DNA from: Tetrahymena thermophila SB210
Taxonomy: Eukaryota; Ciliophora; Oligohymenophorea; Hymenostomatida; Tetrahymenidae
Direction: 5' to 3'
NCBI RefSeq assembly: GCF_000189635.1
Contig: NW_002476241.1
Location: 124,001 to 188,000 of the forward strand
DNA length: 64,000 nt
The number at the start of each line of letters is the position of its first letter. Within the stretch, counting starts at the first letter, position 1. A program made the position numbers and the translations under genes. Under the pieces are notes generated by a model. That model saw only the letters and a program-made list of their open reading frames with translations. It did not search any database and was not told the origin of the DNA. Of the stretch, positions 51,201 through 63,386 are shown one piece after another.

Positions 51201-51960
51201 AACATCTTACGTACTATTAATTCAAGGTTATCTACAAGTTGAGCCTTTTTTTACTCCCTTTTTATTAGCTCTATTACATTCTTTTTTATAAAATCATGTA
51301 AAGATATAGATTTATAAACCAAATCAATATTTATTGACTTATTGTCATTTTTTTTTCTCTCCAATTTTATTAAAATTTTTTCAGCTATCCGCATATTAAC
51401 ATAACTAATAAGAAAGTATGACAAAACCATTTTACTATCAGACTAAAAAATTTAAGCTTTTTAAAACAACTCTAAATTTAGTAAAAACAACAAATATTCA
51501 TGAAATTAAGCTTGAATTTATAAATTATTAAGTATTATATTTTGTTACTCCTTTTAACATAAACTCATTTTCTAAAATTGTTTATCTTATCTGTTTGTTT
51601 TGCACTTTTACTCAAATTATTGGAAAATGACTGATGAATTTTTTTATTTTTAATTCTTTTAAAAATAAGCTAAACGAGTGATCATAATATTATCCTAGTC
51701 TAATTTAACAAATATTCCCTTAGTAAAAAAATGTGCTTAACTCTTTCTCAGTAATAGACATTCTTTCTACCTATTTTGCAGTCTAGATAGCTTGAAAGAT
51801 AATTAAGCCATAAAGTTAAGCCGCCTAACAAATAAAAATTATCTATTATTTTTTTACAATTAGAGTGGCAAGATTTATAAAGTAAAAACTTTAAATTAAC
51901 TCTATTTTTAAAATGTTTTTAGGCTATAATCAGTTATCTACATTTTTTTTCAAATTTATT
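51201..51960 (-). CDS. Unresolved gene, exon-like segments; weak resemblance to GINS subunit Psf3
   Basis: On the minus strand, a frame with no TGA runs from about 51820 to 51211 and ends at a good donor (GTAAGATG at 51210-51203). Its best part begins MVLSYFLISYVNMRIAEKI (near 51430) and ends SLHDFIKKNVIELIKREQ..LVDNLELIV, an acidic/basic helical bundle. The order and spacing of these helices resemble the C-terminal half of GINS subunit Psf3 of the replicative helicase. Upstream, another frame (ATG 51761) reads MSITEKELSTFFYQGN, and an exon-like piece near 51940-51860 reads KVFTLQILPLQL before a GTAAAAAAA donor. I could not fit these into one model, so the extent, exons and identity are provisional. 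It may be a decayed gene. Confidence 0.3.
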
Positions 51961-54900
51961 ATTAAAAAACTAATAGAAGTACTTATTTCATCAAAAGAAC
52001 TTCAATAAGATATTTGCACAAAATTAAATTTCCATTTTTATGTTTTTTTCTGATTAATGCTATCAGCTGATTGTGTTTTAATAAAAGATTTTTATTTGAA
52101 ATTAGTGTTTAAATATGTTTGAAAAATACAAATTAGTAAATTAAAAAACAGCATAAATAAAATTTATATTATTTTTAGTAAGTAAGTAAGTACTGAATTA
52201 GTATTTAAATAAAGGCTAATATTTAATGTCATTAAATTTAAAAAAGCATTCATCAAATTATCTAAAATTTTTATCCAATTAATTAAACTTGATTTGAATT
52301 TCAATAAAGTATGTTTAATGTACTCTTATTTTTTATTTTTAAGGGTTTTACTTGAAATTATTTTATTTTATTTATTCTTAGTAGTTAGTATATAAGTTTG
52401 TATTTATTTTTATTTAAAATAATTTTAAGCCTTTATTTTTTTTTTTTAAATATTTTTTTCAGCTTTTAATGAGAATCTGTTTAAATAAAATATAAATCAT
52501 TAAAATTTTGTATCTATATTAGTTTATTAATTCAAATTAGCAATTTGCAAACCAAATATGAAAAATTAACAATTTTTTTTGCAAGTTAATGGTTAACTAC
52601 AATATATAAAATGATCTTTATTTTTATTTACAATAATTTTAATCATAATATAAACTTTATGTTTAAATCTTATTTTTTTCATCTTTAAATAAGAAGATTT
52701 CAATAAAAGATCAATATAAAAGCTCTTTATATAAAGGATAGATTTTTTATTATTTAAAATTAACAAAATTTTAATTCTGAAAGAATTTGCAAAATAAATA
52801 AAACTATTATAAAATAGAAGATTGACATGAATTTTAATTTTATAAAAAATATTAAAAATGATGTATGAATTAAATTAAATAATTTTTTTGTCATGAAAAA
52901 TTATGGGTTGTTTCTTGAATTTTACTGAGTAGAATTATTTAGTGACTATATTTTAAAATTCAAAGATTATTTGTAAATAATTTATAGAATGTAAATAATA
53001 TTTTAAGATGTAATTGATTATTTGTTTATCAAAATTTTATAAATAACATCTAAAATTTATTAATTCATTGATTTTTCTAATAGCAATTAAGATATATCAA
53101 ATTAAACATAATTATTAATAAGATTTTAAATTTACCTTTAAATTAATAGTGAGTTAATTAAGCTTAACAACAATATAGTTTTTTAAAAATAAAATGATAA
53201 GCATTTAATAACTTAACAAAAAAACTTATCATTAGAAATATACAATTTATATTAGAATGATGAAGAGTCATTTTTTATCTTAAACTTTATCAGTTAATTT
53301 GAAATAAAAAATTTGAAAATTTACTGATTAAATAAATGAATATGATTGATTGCTTTGATTAATAATAATTTCTAGAAAATAAAAATTATTAAATTATTTA
53401 AAAAAATTGAGTTGTTTTGACCATGCAAAAAATAAATACAAATTAATTTGAAATATAAAAATAAAATTTAGAATGAAATTTAGATTAATAATAAAGTAAT
53501 AAAAAACAAAACTAATTTAGAAAAATCAAAATAATCTAAATTTTATAGAACATAAAGAAGAATATGAAAATTAATTGTTGATAATTATTTAACAATTTTG
53601 ATATTTTAAAAAATAATTGATAAAATTAGTATTTTTAAAAAATCACAAAAGCTAAGCTTTTTTATCAAAATAAAAATAAACTTTATTATTGAAATGATAA
53701 ATTTAATTTTTTTAATAAAAGGATGAAGATATTTTATTAAATATAAAAATATCTTTTAAAAATATTCTGCATTTAATCCTTAAAAACATAGTGAAAATAT
53801 TAATTTAAAAATATATAATATTTCAATTGAATTTATTTATATTTCTAAATTACAGATGAAATTTAAAAAAATTTATTATTGATGTACATAAAATATTGAA
53901 TACTTAATTGAGTTTCAAAAAATTTAAATTTTCAGGCTTTACGAATCTTTCTTTGCAATAGATTATATCCCTTTTTAAGTTTATTTAATTTATTATAAAT
54001 TTCTTATCAGAAAGAATCTGATAAAACAGGCATGGAATAAAGTGACCTGACAAAAAAAATAATTTAATAGAGATAGATGGATATGTAGATATAGTGATTT
54101 CTGATCAAATCTTTTTAAAAGATTGATATCTTCAAAATAAATTTTATTTTAAGAGAAATTATAAATAATTAAAAATTGATAGATATCGTACCCAATTTAT
54201 TATTATCAAACTAGATTAGATTTTTATTTTCAATTAGAAACTCAAAGATATATAGATAGATATAAGATTAAGGAGTAAAAAGTTCATTCATGATAATAAA
54301 TTAATTACAATTTAAGAAAGAAAGTAGATATATAAATAAGTAAATAAATAATTTATTAGTTTAATGCAATAGTTAATTTTATTAGAACTGTATCTTTTTC
54401 TATTAATCAAACATCTTAATTTACTCTTTATTTTGATAGAAAGCATTTCTTCTAAAAAGAAATTAAAAACTTTTTTAAACTTTGCAGAGTAAGAAGAAAA
54501 TGATAAGAAAAATCGAAAATCATACTCATTTAAAATGAATAAATTTTTAATTATATATAAAAATAAGAAAAATGAAAATGATTTGGATTGGTCTGATTAA
54601 TGAAAATTACCCAATGAAATCAAATTTTTAGAAAATATTTAAGTATTTTTTTATCAGTTGAGCTAATTTTATAGACGAAAATATTTATTTGACAGTAACA
54701 TAGCATCATTTAATTTTAAAAAAATACCTTAACATTTAATAGATACTTACTTTTTATTGAATTAATCAACCAATACCAAGTAAATGAAGGAGAAGTGTAT
54801 CACTTTCAAGTATTATTTGGTGTTGATAATATTAAGCATTATGCTTGAGTATGTAAATATAATTTAAGAGAATTTTTTTTGTAATAATAAATCAAAAATC

Positions 54901-56930
54901 AAAATCAAAATTTGAAGACAAATTAGCTTAATAGTATTAAGAGTAGTGTGATTTTTAATAATTGAAATAAATGCAAATTAATTAATTAAACATATCTTTT
55001 TTTTGAGATTTATTCATAATATTTTTAATTATTTACATATTTTTTAGGAGACAAATCGACTATTAAGAAAGGAGTATTTTATTAAAAGAATATCTTTGTT
55101 ATATATTCTAATCTCTTTTAAAGTAAAACCATAAGATTTATCAATATTTTTTGGTACTAGTTGATTACTTTTGTAAAATTATTTTTACAATGAATATGCG
55201 CTTAGCTTTTTATAAAAGAACTTGATTGATACAAATTTCATTAATATGACAAAGTAGCAAATTATAAATTTGTGTTTGTTAAAAAATTAAAAATATTTTT
55301 TATTTTCTAGTGTTATTAAAAAATGTCAAGTATACTACGATTTCTCTAAATTATTTTTATTGAAGTAAGCAAGGTAAAAATGAAGAATGTAAAATTAATT
55401 GAAGCTAACTGGTATTTGCTGAAAGAAAATTCAATTTATTAATTAGCTGATATGTGGCTGATAAGATCTTTAATTTCTAATTATTCTCTTCAGACTGAGT
55501 ATAGCCCGAACCAAACCGGGATTTTTTAATAAAATTGATTGTGTATTTACTTGAATAAACTTTGAATTTAAATTTCATGATATTTTGTAATTAAAAGTAT
55601 ACTTTTTTTGTTTGATCTTACAAGAATAATCAATAGATAAATGAATGAATTGAGGATAATTTTTTTTTTGATAAATTAAAAAATTGCAAGCACAATATTT
55701 TTAATCAGTAATTAATATGATGTGAATAGAAAGGCGCATTTATTTGATGGGAGATTTTGTCTTTGGAAAATTTTTTAAAACTCAAACGATCAGAATTTAT
55801 GTGTTTTTAACATATTTGAATATTTTCACTTGTAAATAAGATTAACAATCGTTTGGTTCTATAAGCGAGTTTATTAAAATTAAGGAAGAAAAAAATTAAG
55901 AAGATATTAATAGCTGGATTATCTTAAAATAAATTAAGGGCTCAAAAGCAATAAAATTTGAAATAAAAACATAATTAAAGCTTTAAGCACATCAATTTGT
56001 TAAAAACATCACTTTTTGTAATATTTTGCTTGTCTAAATATACCAATTTTGATCTAAATCTAAATTTTTAGTGCTATTAAATTTTTTCAAAATTTTTCCT
56101 CCTATTTAATTCCATTCACTGAGCAAGGGAAGTTTCTAATACAAATTATTTTCTTTGTTGTTATTCTAAAATATCTTTTTTTTTCCCTTAGCTTTTTTAT
56201 TAGATGTCTCAACAAGTCAATAAATTTTTTGAACTAAATTTTTTTAATATAATTAGATCCAGCTCAGCTTCATCAAATTTATTACTTGATCAGCTCACAA
56301 AAATATAACATATATAAATTTTCAGTAAATCTAGCTAAATTAAACATTATTATGACTAAAATAGAGTAAATAAGTCTTTATTAAAATTATTAATCGTTAC
56401 ATTAACAAAAGGATAATATATATTTTCTAAAGGGTAACAAATAGAAAACTCAATCGTGGGAAATTTATTTGATCCTAAACCAATTTTTTAAGCAGTATTT
56501 TGGAAATTTTTATCAAAGTACCCTTTATGCCTTGCTTCTTGTATTCTTGTCAATTTATGAAAGTCTACAAAGAATATCAAAAAAATGACTCCTCGAAACT
56601 TTTGATAAAAAGATCTGTGTAAACACTTAAAAATGAATATGTTTTTGTTATTAGAAAAAAATGCAGCTCTAAATTAGATATTATGTTTTTTTTAAGGTTT
56701 CAACTTGAAAAGTTAAATATTCAGGTAAATTGTATGACAATAACTTTAATATATTTGAAATTTTTAATATAATTCATTGAGTAATACATACATACATAAC
56801 TTCTGTTTTAATTAAATAATCAGAACTAAAGAGCAAAGAAGAGTTAACTTTGATCAATAAATAGGAAATAACTTGAAAAGCTAATTTTTTTTCAAAATTC
56901 CACAATTCTTCCAACTATTCAGTTTAGAAA
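51961..56930. other. Longest spacer of the window, AT-rich
   Basis: Almost 5 kb. It contains a short inverted repeat TTATCAG..CTGATAA near 54004-54024, a candidate small RNA end near 55440-55527 (separate entry), and ATAC repeats near 56790. A minus-strand frame near 54060-53830 is open (HFIPCLFYQILSD) but has no start or conserved feature. The right end, from about 56500, should contain the 5' part of the Gln-rich gene at 56998. Confidence 0.5.
55440..55527 (+). ncRNA. Candidate small RNA with a terminal hairpin and T6 end
   Basis: In an extremely AT-rich spacer, a G/C-rich patch ends in a 4-bp stem, CCCG-AACCAAAC-CGGG (55505-55520), followed at once by A and six T residues, the arrangement of a pol III terminator after a 3' hairpin. 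Just upstream lie CTGATAAGATC and TCAGACTGAG. I recognise no family: it is not a tRNA, U1, U2, U4, U5, U6 or telomerase RNA by its visible motifs. The 5' end is unknown. This could also be an unrelated G/C island. Confidence 0.2.
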
Positions 56931-56997
56931 GAGAGATACATTGAGAGAATAGGATATTAATTAATTAAATAGCTCAGCAAGTCATCTCTTCCATGCA

Positions 56998-59730
56998 ATG
57001 TATAATAAAGATTAGTATCAGAAGTTAGAATCCAACTAAACTAACACACAAAAGGCTAATTAGAACGAAATCAGCTCAGAGTTAGCCAGAGTCTGTAAGG
57101 AAATGGATTTCTACTCTGAGCAGCTATAAGTTTACATAAACAAGCACTAAAACACTGATGACATGAAGATTCTTAATAACATGGATGAAAAGATTCGACT
57201 TTTGCTGCAATTGATCTAAAGAGTTCAGAGTGACACTCATAAGATCTAATAAGACAAGATAAAGTCAATTAATGAAAAAACTTTATTATAAAACTAAATT
57301 TCATCCAAAAACTCCAACACAAACACAACTTTTAATCCTTTTAAGGTAACCAACCATTTGACTTTAGGTGATTCATATGTTGTACCTTAAAAGTAAAATT
57401 AGTTACCGCTTTTCTAGCTTCCTGCCGCTCCTGCTAATTAACAATATTCAATCGAATAAAAATTACAAGGAAAGTCCTCAGTGCAGGATAATCAATAATA
57501 GGAGCTTTTAGCTTATCACAGTCAGGAACAGCTGAGCAATCATTAAGAAAAAGAGTATAATGCAGAAGATTATTTGATTGAAAACTAGAAAAAATACCAA
57601 TAAATAGACTCAAAAGAATAGATTTATAAGAACAATACAAACAATATTAATAACAACAACAACAACAAATTTAATAAAAAACGTAAGTAAAACGAGCAGT
57701 TCGAAGATAATTTTATTAAAATGAATAACAAAGATATTACTAAATCTCACATAAATGATAATCTTAGTGAATATGAATAAATGTAAAAGATCTAAATTCA
57801 AGGTACTTAGCCTAGGTTGCTGCAAACCTATGTCTAAGCTAAATCTGGTCAATAATAATAGATTCTTTAATAATAGTAGTAACACCATTTCTAAATGCCT
57901 ACTTAAAATATAAATTCTGTAAACTAGACGTATTAACAAATTTAGTAATAATAGCTCTAAATTAATACATAGTAAACTTAAATTCATTAGAATCAAATTT
58001 AACTTAATCAAAACAATTATTTACTTCATTAAAATGGGGCTATCAATTAAGAAGAAAGTAACTTCTTTAACTAGAAAGAATAACTTAGCAACAACAACAA
58101 CAACAATAATAATACTATATAAGGTGGTAATAATACCTTAAGTAACGTAAACTACTAAGCCAACAATTCTAATTTTGCCTCTAATTTTAATGCAGTTTAA
58201 ATTTAAGGTTCAATGATTAAAGTCTATCCTAAGAAGGCAACAACATCGAATCACAATTTGAATTCTTAGAGCAATAACAGCAGTGGAAGTTACAGTCATA
58301 CTCACAGCCAGTCGAGTAAAAGCCAACAAGCATTAAATAAAATCAATCAAAGTAACTAAATAAATCAAAATTAGATTGAGAATACTAACGAGCCAATATC
58401 TTTAAACTCTCAAAATAATTAGCTTTCTCACCATGAGATTGCTCAACCAGTACAAGATAATGTTGAGAATTTTTTAAACTACTATCCTAATCAATAGAAT
58501 CAGTAAAGTTAGTAGTAACAACAACAGTAATAGATGTCTATTTCATAAATAAATCAAGAATAATCTGCATAAGTTTACCACAATCAAAATTTTTTAATGA
58601 GCTGCAGCTCTAATGATACATAATAAAAGATGGCCTCTGACGATTAGAATATAGATTTATATCTTCATCATGATAATTTTCATGAAGCAACACATTAAAA
58701 TAATAGTTCTAATATGATTGTACTCTCAAATACAAGTTAAATAAATCATCACATAATTCATCACAGCAAGAGTATGGGAACTCTTTAAATAAAATTGAAA
58801 AAATAGAATTTAAAAAGTGCTCATTAGCAAGACATTAATTTGACTGAAATGGACAATCATAATTAAAACAGCAATTTAGTTTAGAGCTAAGATTCTGGCT
58901 TGAAGGACTCTGATATCGGGATGATTACACTCGAACAGCATAAAATTCTTATGTCAAAAAGCTTGGGAGATAGTGACAGGAATGTTGGCAACAACCAAAG
59001 CTAAAATACATTTATTACAGACAATGAAAGAACTAAAAGCAGTAATAACAACAGTAATTTTTTAAGTAATAGCACAACCTTGAATAATATGCAAAGCACT
59101 GCTAATACGGGTAAGTAGGATCTAAAGATATGCAAGAAAGAAGAGGAATATAGTGATTATGAAAATGATGCTGAAGGAAGTGAGTCAGAAGAGTAGACTC
59201 CGTTGGCAAACCAAGATTTTAAATATAAAAATGAATAAATGGTTCAAGTAAACAACAAATCGAGAGCTTTCGATACGAGAAATGTAATCAAAAATCTTCT
59301 GACTTTCTTAAAGAAATATTTGACTTCATTAACAATTCCTCAGAACTTGTTAGCATGGCAAACAGCACAAGCAGATTTCCGAGAATATATAAATAATTAC
59401 AAAGGCAATGATGTGAAGAGCTCTCGATCTATCATCTAAAGCTATCCTTTAGTCAATTCAATAAGTGAAATTCAGAATGACTAGCTGAAATAAGATTTAG
59501 AACTTAGATTGTAAAGCTTTCCATTATTTCCTTTGAGCGAATAAATAAGAAGAATAAATTATTTCAACAGCCTAGTGAGAAGATATTCAATGACTTACTT
59601 AACTGTAATAATGCCCTAAATAGTTTAAAAAAATGGAATGTTTATCTAGAAAGACAGTATATAAAGATTCTCCCAACTTTTTCTCTCTTACATTAAAAAT
59701 CCTACTTCCTACTTAAGAATTCAATCTTGA
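56998..59730 (+). CDS. Gln/Asn-rich protein with a folded C-terminal region, about 910 residues
   Basis: The frame runs from ATG 56998 to TGA 59728-59730. It is also open upstream to about 56932 (reading QFRKRDTLREQDINQL), just after a possible acceptor TTCAG, so an unidentified 5' exon is likely and the true N-terminus may be longer. The first about 100 residues form amphipathic helices (SELARVCKEMDFYSEQL; MDEKIRLLLQLIQRVQ), probably a coiled coil. Residues 100-730 are low-complexity Gln, Asn, Ser and His. The last about 165 residues look folded: TRNVIKNLLTFLKKYL, then RRINYFNSLVRRYSMTYLTVIMPQIV, ending YLRIQS. I recognise no family. Composition resembles ciliate regulatory or RNP-granule proteins (inference). 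Confidence 0.8.
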
Positions 59731-60114
59731 TAACAAAATTTAACTAACTGCTTATGAAACTACTACTCCATCGATAACAATAATAACAATAACAACAACA
59801 ACAACATCTCTTGTTATAATTAATTTAATCTTAAACCAAAAATTTCTTTATAAACAACAAATTAATAACAATTATATAAAAAACAAACACTTAATCCCTA
59901 AAAATGCCAGATCTTATTTATTATGCTCTTTTGATAAACTGGCTCGCTCTACCTAATATTATTTATAAATAAATAATCTAAACTTTTCAATTATCTTATT
60001 TTATTTAAGTTTTTCGAATATTTGGCTATTTATATAACTTTGTTAGAAAATAATTCTTTCTAATGAAATCAGTACACATTATTAAAAAATTTAAATTTAT
60101 TATTTTTCTTAACT

Positions 60115-60151
60115 CAATCAATCATTCATTCAATCAATCAATCAATCAATC
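60115..60151. repeat. (CAAT)n / (ATTC)n tetranucleotide tract
   Basis: CAATCAAT and CATTCATT units in tandem for about 37 bases. Confidence 0.9.
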
Positions 60152-60197
60152 GATTCTTATTTTTTATTTGTCTTCGATAATTTTTTATTTTTAAATG

Positions 60198-60225
60198 CTC
60201 TTTCTTTCTCTTTCTCTCTCTCTCT
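60198..60225. repeat. CT-rich polypyrimidine tract
   Basis: CTTT and CTCT units with no purine for 28 bases, unusual in A-rich spacer. Confidence 0.85.
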
Positions 60226-60990
60226 AATCTAATCTCGCAAAGTTATTTCAATAAAATATAAATTGTCTTCTATTAATTTCAAACTATGAGAAAAGACAAA
60301 ATAAAAATTTGTAAGCAAACTAATTAGAAAGAAAAATTGTTAATTTTAACAATAATTTAAAATAAAAATTAAATTTGAGCAAATATATTTGTTTATTTTT
60401 CTTCAATCTATTTTAACTAAATTTTTTGGAGAGAAAAAAAATTTTCCCCCTCTTTTTTAATTTCTTTTTGCCTAACAAAAAACAAAAAAACAAAAACTAA
60501 TCAATCAAAACAATTTAAACAAATCTTTAATCAGATGAATGGATATACTTAAATAAATACCAGGGTTTGTATAAGTAAACATTAAATGCTTTTACACACC
60601 ACCAGAAAAATAAAAAATATAATTCTACCAAAAACATATTTTAAGAATAGTCACTAATTACTATTTTTAAAACAAATTCAATAAATAAAAACAATTTTTA
60701 AATTATTACTTTTAAGTATAGTAAGGACATAGTAATAGTCTATACTGTTATTATGCTCGTTGTTACTTAAATTACACTTATCATTATTTTGTATATTATA
60801 AAAAAGTATGTATGTATTTATTATTTGTCCTCCTTTTTCATTTTTTTAATAAAATATTTTGTAATAAATAAAAGACCAAAGAACATAATTATTGTGGTAG
60901 CTTTTTTAAGTAAGAATTTGTTATAAAAAATAAATTGTACACAATTTAAATGAATAAAAATAATTTATTTATTTTAAAAAGCTTTTTTCA

Positions 60991-63386
60991 TCACTTAGCT
61001 TCGATGTATTATTCTTCTTCTCTCTTAATTAAGTTAGAAGTATGATCAATCAATGATAAGATTTAGTTAACATCGGTAGCCCATTCGTTGAGAATATCGT
61101 TCTCAGAGCGTCTAAGCTTGAAATTAACTACGCCTTCCAAACGATCAATCTTGCAATTTACTAGCTAGTCGTTTTGCATTTCACAAAGCTCATTTTCAGC
61201 TTCTTCTTAAGAAATATTCAATAATGCAGCAAGACGGGATAAAGAAATTTAAGAGTAGTACTTATTAATAACACGAATATTGTGATGAATTAATTATTTT
61301 CTGAAATCAGTTATGTGTTGAACTGACTTTTCAGGTCTAGAAAAACATTAAATATTCTGTAAATTGTAACTTGCAGGGTCTGTAGAAATTAATTCATCTA
61401 ATAAGTAAGATTCAACTGCATTCTTCAAAGCAGGATATCTTTCTAGAATGTGTTTATACTTGCTGCTTACTAATTTCTGTAACAATTAAACCTATTCATG
61501 GCAGTGCTTATTGATGAGAAGGTAAGCAACAAAATTTTCAAATGTAGTCTAGAAGGAAGCATCAAAGTTAAAATCCAAAACAGTAGGCAATTCAATGTCC
61601 TTGTTTATTTTATCATTCACTGCATCAAAAATCTGTTAGAAGCAGTTAGAAACTTGCAAATATATGCTTTCATGATAGTAATATTCAACTAAATAAGCGT
61701 AATATTAAATCTTCAAATCAACTATTGTTTTATCATTTAAGGCTTAAGGTGTTAACTTCTTTGAAATAATCATCAAACGAATGTAATCTTTCTTCTTAAG
61801 CATGATCTTCATTTGATATAAGATGAATTCAATCTTTTCTCTCTTATCCATAGAGCCATAAGTTTCAACCTATTCGTTAAATAAATAGATAAGTTAATAA
61901 TCATTCTATAATAATCACATTATTAAAATAATTTCATTTTCATATTTCATATTCAAACTAAACTATGAGTGAATAATAATAATATTTTTAAATATATAAA
62001 AATATGATATCAAGCTATTTATTTATTGAAGAATATTATATATTTAATTATAATTAATTAACACATTTTATAAATTAAGAGTGTTGTAATAAAATTATTT
62101 TCTATATGGATGATCTAAAAAATTATTAATCATTTCTTAAACAAAAACTATGTCTTTTTTATTGTTGAGGAAATTCATTTAACTTTATCTTAAAAAATTA
62201 AATTCAGTAAAATTGTTAATTAAATTATTTCAATACCTAAATAATAATTATTTTAATTATTAATTATTCTTATTGTGCTTATTAAAGAGAATCAATGCTA
62301 AAATTGTCTGATTGAATAGTAATTATTTTATTATTCAAAGTACATTGATTATTCATAAAAAATATTTAATTTTAAGAATATTATCTGTTTAAAATTAGTT
62401 TTTATTTGCTATTTCTCAAAATGATAACTCTTTTTGCAAGCTTTAAATTTAAAATACTTCAATTTAAACTATGTAGTAATGTGTAAAATGGAATTCAAGA
62501 TTTAAATCTTGATTTGCTTTTAGTAATAATTAATTTAAGTAGGATTCATAGTTATTAATAGTCAATTTGTGAATTGAATGTATTCAAATTTTTATTGAAA
62601 AATTTCAAATATCGTTTTTAGCGTATCTTTTTTATTTGTATATTTATTATTAAATAAAATAAAAGGAAATGTCTACTTAAACTTCTTGCAAAATCTTAGC
62701 AGCTTCATTAATTTCGTTATCACTTTCCTTGTATTTAACGAGCTTTAGACAACATCTAGCATATTCTACCTATTTATTAAAACAAGAAATACTTTATTTC
62801 AAATTCGCATTATTTTTAAATTATTTTAAGAAAGTAATTCCTTCCTCTAAAAAATTTATTATTTAAATCTAATTTTTACTTCTAAGTAAATTTTTTTATC
62901 ACAAATGTTTTTAATAGTTTCGATTAATCTAATTCTAGTGGGAATGTCTTAAATCTAATCTATATATCCCATAGCAATTTGGATCATATCAGTTTAAGCT
63001 TTCTTGCTTTGACCTCTTCTTTAAGAAAGTGTAGTCATGAGTTCAAAGAGCTTGTCATAATTTTTTACTTCCCAAGCTAATTTGACCTATTTATTACAAT
63101 AAAAAAATTTTAATAGAAATATATGAAAGAAAACATAATTCTATTATTAATCTCGAGTAAAAATAAGCTTCAATTTTTATGTAATGGCACCTAATTGCAA
63201 AGAAAGACACTGCAATAAAGCTCATTCATTACACAATAATCAATAATGACTTCTAAAAGAATGAGTTACGATTTGTTTAACGATGTTGACAAGTTCTTCA
63301 CTCTTGTTATTGAGACGAGCTTCTCTTTCCTTTTCGAGGAGGGAAGCAATCTATCTATCGAATTCGGAGCTTTCTTCAATTTCCAT
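60991..63386 (-). CDS. RPN5: 26S proteasome regulatory subunit Rpn5 (PSMD12)
   Basis: Exons (minus order) are 63270-63386, 62880-63086, 62677-62769 and 60991-61869, all in phase 0, giving 431 residues (human homologue 456). The introns are 183, 110 and 807 bases. Diagnostic parts are [18 protein letters not shown] across the last junction (human ILQELQVETYGSM), then [22 protein letters not shown], and the C-terminal PCI region [32 protein letters not shown]. The N-terminal half is helical-repeat (TPR-like) and the PCI winged helix covers about residues 330-400. Known role: Rpn5 is a scaffold of the proteasome lid, and contacts Rpn9, Rpn11 and the core. The first exon start, [13 protein letters not shown], gives a shorter N-terminus than in animals but aligns after it. 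The gene looks intact. Confidence 0.95.

Larger units (their letters stand above)
59731..60990. other. Spacer between convergent genes, with CAA and CT repeats
   Basis: A CAA/CAAT trinucleotide run near 59779-59808 continues the Asn/Gln-codon repeats of the gene into the 3' UTR. Further on are a CAAT/ATCA tract (60115-60151) and a polypyrimidine CT tract (60198-60225). No gene is seen in the rest. Confidence 0.6.

Noticed and set aside
53830..54060. Minus-strand open stretch after a TTGTCAG acceptor-like sequence
   Set aside because: It has no start codon, partner exon or recognisable domain and ends in low-complexity codons; treated as chance.
57434..58011. Two minus-strand open frames inside the Gln/Asn-rich gene
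   Set aside because: Leu/Ile-rich antisense of CAA/AAT codon repeats; the plus frame is open through the whole region.
61498..61692. Plus-strand frame opposite Rpn5
   Set aside because: Lies inside a confident Rpn5 exon on the other strand.
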